A stretch of 64,000 bases of DNA, taken from positions 64,001 to 128,000 of the forward strand of contig NZ_JAFBDQ010000005.1 of the NCBI RefSeq assembly GCF_016908315.1. The letters run 5' to 3'. The position numbers and the translations under genes were made by a program. Shown here in pieces: positions 44,230-51,365 of the stretch. Source of the DNA: Halanaerobacter jeridensis (lineage in GTDB: Bacteria > Bacillota > Halanaerobiia > Halobacteroidales > Halobacteroidaceae). A model generated the notes under the pieces. The model searched no databases, had not been told where the DNA came from, and worked only from the letters and a program-made list of their open reading frames with translations. Each line of letters opens with the position of its first letter. Position 1 is the stretch's first letter.

Positions 44230-44913
44230 TTATATTTTCATTTTTAATTTTTCTATTCTTTCTGCTGTATGTTGAGGATAAGATTTCCATTCTTCTGCCT
44301 GTTGCAATTTTTCTTTTAGTTCTATTAATTCAGAACAGTAATCTATATCTCCACAGCTAGCAACTAAATCATAACTTAAATTATCTTGATTTTCAATCTT
44401 GGCAATAGTTGCTTTTAAAACATCTTCCTGCCCCCACAATATATCATCAAACAAGAATGAATATGGTTGATTAGTCCCACATAAATAATAGCCCCCATCT
44501 TCAGAAGGACCTAACACAATATCATTTTCCTGTAGCAAATCAATAGCTCTAATCAATACTTGTGGTTGGAGAGCAGGTAAATCACTACCAATCACAATTT
44601 CTTCGTCATTAGCTTGAGCAGCATAACTTAATGCTTCCTCCATTTTAGCCCCTAAATCCTGTCCTCGTTGCAGAAATCTTTCAAACTCTGTTGGAATTAA
44701 ATCATCAAACATATCAACAGTACCTGCTGGAGTATAGGCTAAGTAAAGATTAATATCTCGGTGTTCTTGTACTTTTAACAACATCTGACCCATATCTTTT
44801 AAAAATGCTTTATGTAATTGAGCACATTCTTCAAGACTCAACTCCGCTTCCAATCTTGTTTTAGTTTGACCTGGAATCGGCGCTCGACTCATTAACACAA
44901 TTCCCGTCGACAA
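44230..44913 (-). CDS. TIGR04282-type GT-A glycosyltransferase (DUF2064)
   Basis: 227 aa from TTG 44913 with GAGGTG six bases upstream. It opens TGIVLMSRAPIPGQTKTRLEAELS, like nucleotidyl/glycosyl transferases of the GT-A class (CofC/MobA-like). The metal-binding region IVIGSDLPALQPQVL lies near 105 and GPSEDGGYYLCGT near 135. Family members travel with TIGR04283 enzymes, as here, and both are annotated in arsenosugar-type biosynthesis in some bacteria. The product here is unknown. Confidence 0.88.
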   Translation of the reverse strand: MSTGIVLMSRAPIPGQTKTRLEAELSLEECAQLHKAFLKDMGQMLLKVQEHRDINLYLAYTPAGTVDMFDDLIPTEFERFLQRGQDLGAKMEEALSYAAQANDEEIVIGSDLPALQPQVLIRAIDLLQENDIVLGPSEDGGYYLCGTNQPYSFLFDDILWGQEDVLKATIAKIENQDNLSYDLVASCGDIDYCSELIELKEKLQQAEEWKSYPQHTAERIEKLKMKI

Positions 44914-45252
44914 CTATATCACCTCTATCGTAATTAATAATTACTTTCTCTTTTGATTTTATTTTTTCTTGTTTTTAATCTCTTATCTCTTTACTCATCA
45001 CTGTTTTATCTTTACTTCCTGCTTTTCATTGTTTTTCTTGTCACTCATCACTGTTTTGTTTCCTCTCTTCACTGTTTACTCATTACTGATCACTATTTTT
45101 TCTTGTCACTCATCACTGATTTCTATCTTATTTTCTTACTGTTTTTCTTGTGACTGATTACTGTTTTGTTTCCTCTTCACTATTTACTCATCACTATGTT
45201 CTCTTCACTGTTTTTCTTGTCACTCATCACTGATCACTAGTTACTGCTCTTA
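44914..45252. repeat. Intergenic family 1 repeat array (about 285 bp of it)
   Basis: From about 44968 to 45252 the plus strand is built of irregular TCACTCATCACTG, TTTTTCTTG and TTTACTCATCACT units, with CTTGTCACTCATCACTG repeated several times. The minus strand begins right after the stop of the TIGR04283 gene with TAAGAGCAGTAACTAGTGAT. The array lies between two genes of the same operon. No gene inside. Confidence 0.7.
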
Positions 45253-45939
45253 CTACCCTTTCCTATATATTTCTCTTAACTTCTCCGGATCTACTCCCAA
45301 CAGATAAAGAAATTTAATCTTATGCATCAACCAAATAGTACGCCAGGTACCATTCTTCTCCCAACGGCGAGCCGAAGTATAAATTTTATGTTCTAATTGC
45401 TTTAACTTACCCTCTTGTTTAGCTAACTGCTGCGAAAACTCCCAATCTTCCATTAATTCAATCTCAGGATAGCCATTTAACTGTTCAAAAACCTCACGCC
45501 GAACAAAAATCCCTTGATCACCAAAAATCAAATTTAAGTATTTGGCCCGTAAATTAGAAGTCCAAGCAATAAATTTAAGCGGCCAGGAATCATCATCAAT
45601 TTTTAAACTAAAACAGCCGCCAATAATTTCTTGCTTCTGCATTACTTCTTCTAATTCCAATAAAGATCCTTCTTCTAACCATGAATCACTATGTAAGAAA
45701 AATAATACATCGCCTCCAGCACCTTGAGCCCCATAATTCATCTGATGGCCTCGGCCTGCTTCTGTTTCACAGACTTGGTCTGCCAATTCTTCTGCTAATT
45801 GCAGGGTTTGATCTGTACTCCCCCCATCAACTACTATCACTTCTTTATTCCCTGCTAAACTATTAACATGCTCTAAAATATCTACAATTCCGTCCTCTTC
45901 ATTTAAGACAGGAATAATCACTGAAATTAATGGTTTCAT
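45253..45939 (-). CDS. TIGR04283-type family 2 glycosyltransferase
   Basis: 228 aa from ATG 45939 (GGAGGTTTGAAA upstream, 2 nt after the ABC ATPase stop). GT2 motifs LISVIIPVLNEEDGIVDIL, VIVVDGGSTDQTLQLAEEL, then HSDSWLEEGSL (DxD-like) and LMEDWEFSQQL. Cytoplasmic or peripheral. In E. coli the equivalent YnjBCD neighbourhood lacks this gene; in other bacteria the family accompanies TIGR04282. The last codons run directly into the repeat array. Confidence 0.9.
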   Translation of the reverse strand: MKPLISVIIPVLNEEDGIVDILEHVNSLAGNKEVIVVDGGSTDQTLQLAEELADQVCETEAGRGHQMNYGAQGAGGDVLFFLHSDSWLEEGSLLELEEVMQKQEIIGGCFSLKIDDDSWPLKFIAWTSNLRAKYLNLIFGDQGIFVRREVFEQLNGYPEIELMEDWEFSQQLAKQEGKLKQLEHKIYTSARRWEKNGTWRTIWLMHKIKFLYLLGVDPEKLREIYRKG

Positions 45940-45941
45940 TT

Positions 45942-47006
45942 TCAAACCTCCATATACCACAAGTTATTAACATCTAATACTAACTCTACTTCTTCTTTAA
46001 TTTCAAATTCAGACGGAGGCAGTACTGTCACCTGTAACACTTGTCCATTAACTAAAATTTCATAAAAAATTCTTTCTCCAACAAATCTTTTTTCACAAAT
46101 AACGCCCTCTAAATGAACTTGACAATTATCATCTTCAGTAGCTGAAGCAAATTCGATAAATTCAGGTCTAATCATTACTGCTAATTCTTTACCTTCTTCT
46201 ATCTTAATTCCTGGAGCTACTAAATCTTCATGCACTGGCAAATCACCAGCAGCACAACTAAACTCTCCATTTTGAATTTCTCCTTGTAAATAATTAGCCT
46301 TGCCAAAGAAATCAGCTACAAAGTCAGTTTGGGGATGCTTATATAACTCTTCTGCTGTCCCATACTGCTCAATAATCCCATCATTCATCACTGCTATTCT
46401 ATCTGCTATCAACATTGCTTCATCACGATCATGGGTCACAAAAATAGTAGTCATTTCCTCTTCTAAATGTAAATTGCGGATGAATTTCTGCATATCAGCC
46501 CGTAAATTAGCATCTAAATTAGAAAAGGGCTCATCTAATAATAAAACTTCAGGATTGATTGCTAAAGCTCGGGCCAAGGCTACCCGCTGCTGTTGACCTC
46601 CTGATAAATTATGAGGATAACTTTCTTCATATCCAGACAACCCCACTAAATCTAATAAATCATGCACTTTCCTCTTTCTACTTTCTTCACCTTCACCACG
46701 CATCTTTAATCCAAAGGCAATATTATCTGCTACATTCATGTGAGGGAATAATAAATAATCCTGAAAGACTAAAACTGCCCCCCGCGTTTCAGTTGCTACA
46801 TCTAAAACAGATTCACCATCAAATAATATATCTCCTGCTTCTGGTGCTAACAGACCAGCAATTAAATTTAAAGTAGTAGTCTTACCACAGCCTGAAGGAC
46901 CAAGCAAAGCTACTAGCTCTCCAGGTTCAACAGTTAAATCTAAATCTTTAATTACTTCTTCTCCTGTAAATTCTTTAGTTATATCCTGCAATTTTATTTC
47001 TACCAT
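45942..47006 (-). CDS. YnjD-like ABC transporter ATPase with TOBE domain
   Basis: 354 aa, ATG with AAAGGGAG upstream. Walker A LLGPSGCGKTTTLNLIAGL (about 33), signature LSGGQQQRVALARAL (about 135), Walker B LLLDEPFSNLD and H-loop VTHDRDEAM. The C-terminal 110 residues (from about 235) form a TOBE/OB regulatory domain (VMIRPEFIEFA). This class energises spermidine, iron, sulfate and thiamine-type importers. Cytoplasmic face of the membrane, partner of the two permeases at 47123 and 47955. Confidence 0.94.
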   Translation of the reverse strand: MVEIKLQDITKEFTGEEVIKDLDLTVEPGELVALLGPSGCGKTTTLNLIAGLLAPEAGDILFDGESVLDVATETRGAVLVFQDYLLFPHMNVADNIAFGLKMRGEGEESRKRKVHDLLDLVGLSGYEESYPHNLSGGQQQRVALARALAINPEVLLLDEPFSNLDANLRADMQKFIRNLHLEEEMTTIFVTHDRDEAMLIADRIAVMNDGIIEQYGTAEELYKHPQTDFVADFFGKANYLQGEIQNGEFSCAAGDLPVHEDLVAPGIKIEEGKELAVMIRPEFIEFASATEDDNCQVHLEGVICEKRFVGERIFYEILVNGQVLQVTVLPPSEFEIKEEVELVLDVNNLWYMEV

Positions 47007-47065
47007 ATTAATTACTCCCTTTATTTAATTCAGTAAAGAGTAAAAAGTTTTTTTATCTTTTGACT

Positions 47066-47100
47066 TTTACTCATCCCTCTTTTCTCATTACTCATTACTA
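47066..47100. repeat. Short family 1 repeat between permease and ATPase genes
   Basis: Minus strand TAGTAATGAGTAATGAGAAA, followed by TAAAAGTC-type words. Same repeat class as the larger arrays. Confidence 0.5.
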
Positions 47101-47127
47101 TAAAGTTTTATAAAATAAAACTTTATA
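47099..47127 (-). terminator. AT-only hairpin over the second permease stop codon
   Basis: Perfect 12-bp palindromic stem TATAAAGTTTTA/TAAAACTTTATA, 5-nt loop. It covers the stop codon; too weak to be a confident terminator. It could limit translation or protect mRNA ends. Confidence 0.4.
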
Positions 47128-47932
47128 AATAAAAGTGATCACTTCTTTCCTCTCCACTTTTAAATAGTCTTTCCATAATAATAGTAAAAAATAATGCTGC
47201 TCCAATAAATACTAGACTATAAACTGCTGCTAACATTCGATCACCGCTATTAACTAATGGAAATAAAACCATAGGAAAAGTTACAACTTGTCCTCCCCCA
47301 ATTAAGAAAGTTAAAAAGTATTGGCTGAAGGATACAATAAAGACCATAATTCCTGCTGAAAGAATGCCGGGATAAATCAATGGTAAAGTAACATGGATGA
47401 ATCTCTGCCACATACTAGCTCCTAATACTTGCGCTTGAGCTTCCATCTTATTGCCGACTGCTTCAAATACATTAGTTAAAATTCGAATTGAATAGGGAAT
47501 CGTCGGAATCAAATGAACTAAAATAACTCCTGGAATACTATCACTTAAGCCAAATTTAATAAAATTAATATGAATTCCTAAAGTTACTGCTAACGGAGGT
47601 ACAATAATTGGTGCTAGCACAAAAATCTTAATAAACTCTTTACCAGGAAAGTCATACACTCCTAATGCTTTCCCAGCTGGAATACTAACTGCTAAAGCTA
47701 AAATAGTAACACCTAAGCCAATTAAAAAACTAGTCTGTAAAGCTTCTAAAGCCCCATTAACTGGATTCAAGAAATACTTCCAGCCTTCTAAAGTCCAAGA
47801 CTGCGGCAACAAACCAGGCCAGGGCCAACTACCAGTAAAAGCCCATAAAGCCAAAACTAATAACGGAAATACTAATACAAAAAATAGACTATATATCAGA
47901 GTTAATCGTAGTATTTTAGATCTATCTTCCAT
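47123..47932 (-). CDS. YnjC-type ABC permease, second half
   Basis: 269 aa, ATG with TAGGAGGAAAAACTG upstream. Six membrane segments, first LTLIYSLFFVLVFPLLVLALWAF. The EAA loop AQAQVLGASMWQRFIHVTLPLIYPG (about 165-190) is the ATPase contact. In E. coli YnjC is one fused protein with both permease halves; here they are separate genes. It follows the first half by 22 nt. Confidence 0.92.
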   Translation of the reverse strand: MEDRSKILRLTLIYSLFFVLVFPLLVLALWAFTGSWPWPGLLPQSWTLEGWKYFLNPVNGALEALQTSFLIGLGVTILALAVSIPAGKALGVYDFPGKEFIKIFVLAPIIVPPLAVTLGIHINFIKFGLSDSIPGVILVHLIPTIPYSIRILTNVFEAVGNKMEAQAQVLGASMWQRFIHVTLPLIYPGILSAGIMVFIVSFSQYFLTFLIGGGQVVTFPMVLFPLVNSGDRMLAAVYSLVFIGAALFFTIIMERLFKSGEERSDHFYL

Positions 47933-47954
47933 CAGTTTTTCCTCCTAATTACAA

Positions 47955-48830
47955 CTAATTATAGCGAAGCATTAAATCTACTGATTTTTTATATAAATAA
48001 ATTAGACCTACACAAATCACCGTTAAAACAACAGCAATTACCATCGCATAAGGCCGCTGCATCAAATCAGAACTAATATACCGTTGATAAGCCATAACTG
48101 GTAAGGTCTTTGGATAGGTTGGCCCTAATAAAAATGGGATTTCAAAGGCACCAAAAGAAAACGCAAAGACAATAATTACTGCCGACCCAATACTCGGTAA
48201 TGACAGTGGTAAATAAATATGCCAAAAGATCTGCCGACTATTGGCCCCTAAATTAGCTGCCACCTCTTCAAAAGAAGTATTAATATGTTTTAAAACAGTA
48301 TACGTAATCAACGCAATAAAAGGTATCTCTTTCCATAAATAAACTAATATAATTCCAATCCCCTTTTTATCAAATACTAAAGCAGGAAAACTTTCTATCT
48401 GTTCAATAATTCCTAAATTATATAAAATTCTAGATAATAATCCACTCTGCGTAAAGAATAAAAACACTAATAAAGTAGCTATAATATGCGGCACAACAAT
48501 TGGTAATTTATAAATTAATTTTACCAGAGTATGTTTTTTAGGCAGCTTTGCTAATTGATAAGCTAAAAACACTCCAATTACAGCAGCCAATACTGAAGAT
48601 ACAACAGAAATATATAAACTATAGCCCAATGCATCTAAAAATTCAGGACTAGATAACATTTCAGTATAATATTCAAAGGTAAAATTATTTAATCCAATCA
48701 ATGGGAAATAGCCAAAACTCTGTAGTACTCCTAGAACTACCCCTCCTAAAAACAAACCACCTAATACAACTAAAGCAGGTAATAATAGCAGATATGGTTC
48801 CCATAATGAACGCTTCTTCCACATAAGCAT
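47955..48830 (-). CDS. YnjC-type ABC permease, first half
   Basis: 291 aa from ATG 48830 (GGAGGAATTG upstream; an earlier TTG lies inside the ribosome site). Six membrane helices after a short cytoplasmic end (KKRSLWEPYLLLLPALVVLGGLFLGG). The EAA loop AANLGANSRQIFWHIYLPLSLPS is near residue 190. Pairs with the permease at 47123. Substrate cannot be told from the membrane part. Confidence 0.92.
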   Translation of the reverse strand: MLMWKKRSLWEPYLLLLPALVVLGGLFLGGVVLGVLQSFGYFPLIGLNNFTFEYYTEMLSSPEFLDALGYSLYISVVSSVLAAVIGVFLAYQLAKLPKKHTLVKLIYKLPIVVPHIIATLLVFLFFTQSGLLSRILYNLGIIEQIESFPALVFDKKGIGIILVYLWKEIPFIALITYTVLKHINTSFEEVAANLGANSRQIFWHIYLPLSLPSIGSAVIIVFAFSFGAFEIPFLLGPTYPKTLPVMAYQRYISSDLMQRPYAMVIAVVLTVICVGLIYLYKKSVDLMLRYN

Positions 48831-49045
48831 CAATTCCTCCAATCATTAAGAACAGTGACTAGTAAGAAGTAATGAGTAATGAGTAATGAGTTAAAGGCAA
48901 AACCTTACAAACTAAAAACAGATTTGACTCTCTTGTTTTTTACTGATTACTGTCTACCATCTTTACTCTTCACTCATCACTAGTCACTGATTACTGTTTT
49001 TACTGCTTTTCTCTCTTTACTCATTACTGATCACTAGTTACTGTC
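48831..49045. repeat. Family 1 repeats in both orientations (inverted array)
   Basis: 48849-48895 carries plus-strand GTAATGAGTAATGAGTAATGAG; 48920-49045 carries the opposite orientation CTCTTCACTCATCACTAGTCACTG and TTTACTCATTACTGATCACTAG. The two halves can pair. Both lie between the binding protein and permease genes. Confidence 0.65.
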
Positions 49046-50272
49046 TTACTGCCCTACTACTTCCTTCCATTCCTCTTCAATGATCGGTACTATATCAGCA
49101 GGTAATTCAGGTACACTATGCTCATCTAAAGTTTCTTGAGATAGAGTTGCTTTTCCTAAATCTAACTCATCTAGTTGAGACTTTTGCTCTTGATTAAGCT
49201 TATCATAGCTAAAGACTGGCAGTGCTCCCCAGTTATCAGGATTATACTTTGAATACTGAGCTTCAAAGCTCTCTAAGAAATTAGCTGCCACTAATGCTGC
49301 TGCTTTATGAGTTGCATTAAATGGAATAGCTAAGAAATTAGTATTAGAAATAGTTCCTTTTTCTAATACAAAAGTTCTTGCTGTATCAGGATAATTACCT
49401 TTTTTAATCTTAGAAGTTGCTTTACTTGGATCATAACCCATGCTCATCCATACTTCACCATCAGTAAACATATTATCCATTTGAGCAATTGTAGCCGGAT
49501 ATGTTTCTCCTTTACGCCATAGATAAGGTTCTAATTCAGCTAACTTTTCCATAGCTGGTTGAATTGCTTCCCGTACTTCTTCTTTCGTCATATCATAATA
49601 CTGCTCATAGCCACCTGTTTCACGATAAATCACATGCCGCACAAAAGCACTTCCCGTAAAATCTGGCGGAGCTGGATAAGTGAACTTGCCTGGATGTTCT
49701 TTAATCCAAGCAATCAGTTCTTCATAATTTTGCGGAACATTTTCCACTTTTGCTTGGTCATACACAAATACAAACTGGGCTCGACTGTAAGGAGCCTCAT
49801 AGCCCTTAGTTGGTTCACCAAAGTCAGTAGTATTCTTATCAGCATCAGTATCAAGGTACTTTTCATAGTTAGGTAACTTCTCTACAAACGGTCCCCAAAG
49901 CAAATCATTTTCTCGCGCAGTTTTAAAGTTCTCCCCATTAATCCACAATAAATCAATACTACCATCTGTTTTGCCAACTTGCTTTTCACCTAACAATTTA
50001 TTTAGATAATCGTCAGGGCCCATTGGCACTCTATTTAACTCAACATTATACTTTTCTTTTAATTGCGAGGCAACATATGTATCAACCCAATGATTTATAG
50101 TTCGATTACCGCCCCACATATAAAAATTGACTTTACTTCCTTCAGCTTGTTTTTTTATCTGCTCCCAATTTTGATCTAACAAACTAGTTTCTTCTTCCTC
50201 TGTAACTTGATTCCCACATCCTACTGTTAATACTAATAATAAAATTAATAAAAACAAACTAATTTTTTTCAT
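49046..50272 (-). CDS. YnjB-type substrate-binding lipoprotein
   Basis: 408 aa, ATG with GGGGGATTGACAA upstream. Lipobox LLLVLTVGCGNQ, so it is lipid-anchored outside the inner membrane. After the start comes VNFYMWGGNRTINHWVDTYVA, the hallmark of YnjB (COG4134), then YSRAQFVFVYDQAKV, FTYPAPPDFTGSAFVRHVIY and DGEVWMSMGYDPSKA. The E. coli ynjABCDE cluster includes the same binding protein, permease, ATPase and a rhodanese, all of which also occur in this window. Substrate in the family is not settled; a thiamine- or sulfur-related compound has been suggested. Confidence 0.92.
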   Translation of the reverse strand: MKKISLFLLILLLVLTVGCGNQVTEEEETSLLDQNWEQIKKQAEGSKVNFYMWGGNRTINHWVDTYVASQLKEKYNVELNRVPMGPDDYLNKLLGEKQVGKTDGSIDLLWINGENFKTARENDLLWGPFVEKLPNYEKYLDTDADKNTTDFGEPTKGYEAPYSRAQFVFVYDQAKVENVPQNYEELIAWIKEHPGKFTYPAPPDFTGSAFVRHVIYRETGGYEQYYDMTKEEVREAIQPAMEKLAELEPYLWRKGETYPATIAQMDNMFTDGEVWMSMGYDPSKATSKIKKGNYPDTARTFVLEKGTISNTNFLAIPFNATHKAAALVAANFLESFEAQYSKYNPDNWGALPVFSYDKLNQEQKSQLDELDLGKATLSQETLDEHSVPELPADIVPIIEEEWKEVVGQ

Positions 50273-50625
50273 TTGTCAATCCCCCCTGCTTTTTTCATAA
50301 TTCTTAGTATGTAGTTTTGAAATATATTTTATTTAAAAATAAGATTAGTAAAACTCTCTACATAATATTATTCTCACTCTAGTTTATTGCTAATATTTAT
50401 TTTTTTGATGGCCAACCATCTAAAACTTGACAACTACTTTTAATTTTGCTTTTTCTTAAAGCTGACTGCTAACTACTACCGGTGACCTTGCTTTTAGTTT
50501 TGGTTTTGACTAACCGCCCATAGCCCACAGCAAATAGCTAATTTAAATTATACACGATATCTGTAGATTTTTAAAATAAAATATGAAATAGACCGAAAAC
50601 TCGGTCTATTTCATTGCACCATATC
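50273..50625. repeat. Intergenic region with terminator and family 2 repeats
   Basis: No gene seen. 50397-50545 is built of degenerate words (TGGCCAACCATC, TAGCCCACAGCAAATAGCTA, CTTAAAGCTGACTGC, GTTTTGACTAACCGCCCA), a second repeat family found also at 54120-54262. The terminator at 50585 follows. Confidence 0.55.
50585..50612 (-). terminator. Terminator after the TVP38 gene
   Basis: 12-bp perfect stem GAAATAGACCGA/TCGGTCTATTTC, loop AAAC; minus flank ATATTTTATTTT. Confidence 0.85.
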
Positions 50626-51339
50626 CTATTCTTCTGCTTCTTCTATTTCATCTAATACATCAGCATCGCTTTTCTTCTTTAACCATTTTGGAATTAGAGA
50701 AATTCCAAATAGAACTAATCCTGCTACTGCTAAATAAGCGATAATCTTTACAGGACTTCCGCCTGAAGTAACAGCTCCTCCAGCAAAAGAAAATGCTAGA
50801 CTACCAGGTAGCATAAATACAAAAGTAGTCCATGTATATGTCAATAAATCAACTGCTGTTAGAGCATAAACATAGTTTTGTACATTATAAGGGAACACAG
50901 GTACTAGACGAGTTAACATTAGAAAACGCCAGCCCTCTTCTTCTACTCCCTTATCAATCTTTTGTAATTTAGGATTATTTTCTACCATACTTTTAACCAT
51001 ATCACGAGCTACATATTTACCTGCTAAGAATGCAGCTACTGCTCCTAAAGTAGCACCGAAGATAGTATAAGTAGTTCCTAACCACGGGCCAAATAAAACT
51101 CCTCCTACTAAGCCTAATGCACCACCAGGTAACAAGAAGACTGCAGAAGCAATCCATAAGCCAATGAATACTACAGGACCCCAAAATCCTAAACCATCAA
51201 TTGCTTGCTTCAGCATTTGTGGGTCTTTTAAATATTTCATATATCCCATCTGCTTCACTACGAAAAATACAGCCACAATAATTGCTATAAATGCTACAAT
51301 TTTAATCCAATTATTACTCCCACTACTTTCTTTACTCAT
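50626..51339 (-). CDS. TVP38/TMEM64 (VTT domain) membrane protein
   Basis: 237 aa, ATG with AGGGGAGGATATTTAA upstream. Five to six membrane segments; VTT signature GPVVFIGLWIASAVFLLPGGALGL and FGPWLGTTYTIFGATLGAVAAFLAGKYVARD, followed by FPYNVQNYVYALTAVDLLTYTW. In E. coli the relatives ydjX and ydjZ lie directly upstream of ynjABCDE, so the association seen here has a known counterpart. Probably in the lipid-scramblase-like class; role not proven. It follows the large FeS flavoprotein gene by 26 nt. Confidence 0.93.
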   Translation of the reverse strand: MSKESSGSNNWIKIVAFIAIIVAVFFVVKQMGYMKYLKDPQMLKQAIDGLGFWGPVVFIGLWIASAVFLLPGGALGLVGGVLFGPWLGTTYTIFGATLGAVAAFLAGKYVARDMVKSMVENNPKLQKIDKGVEEEGWRFLMLTRLVPVFPYNVQNYVYALTAVDLLTYTWTTFVFMLPGSLAFSFAGGAVTSGGSPVKIIAYLAVAGLVLFGISLIPKWLKKKSDADVLDEIEEAEE

Positions 51340-51365
51340 TTAAATATCCTCCCCTTAGGATAGAA

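Noticed and set aside
5190-45252. CRISPR array in the repetitive intergenic regions
   Set aside because: The repeats are short (7-12 bases), degenerate, with no constant spacer length and no cas genes.
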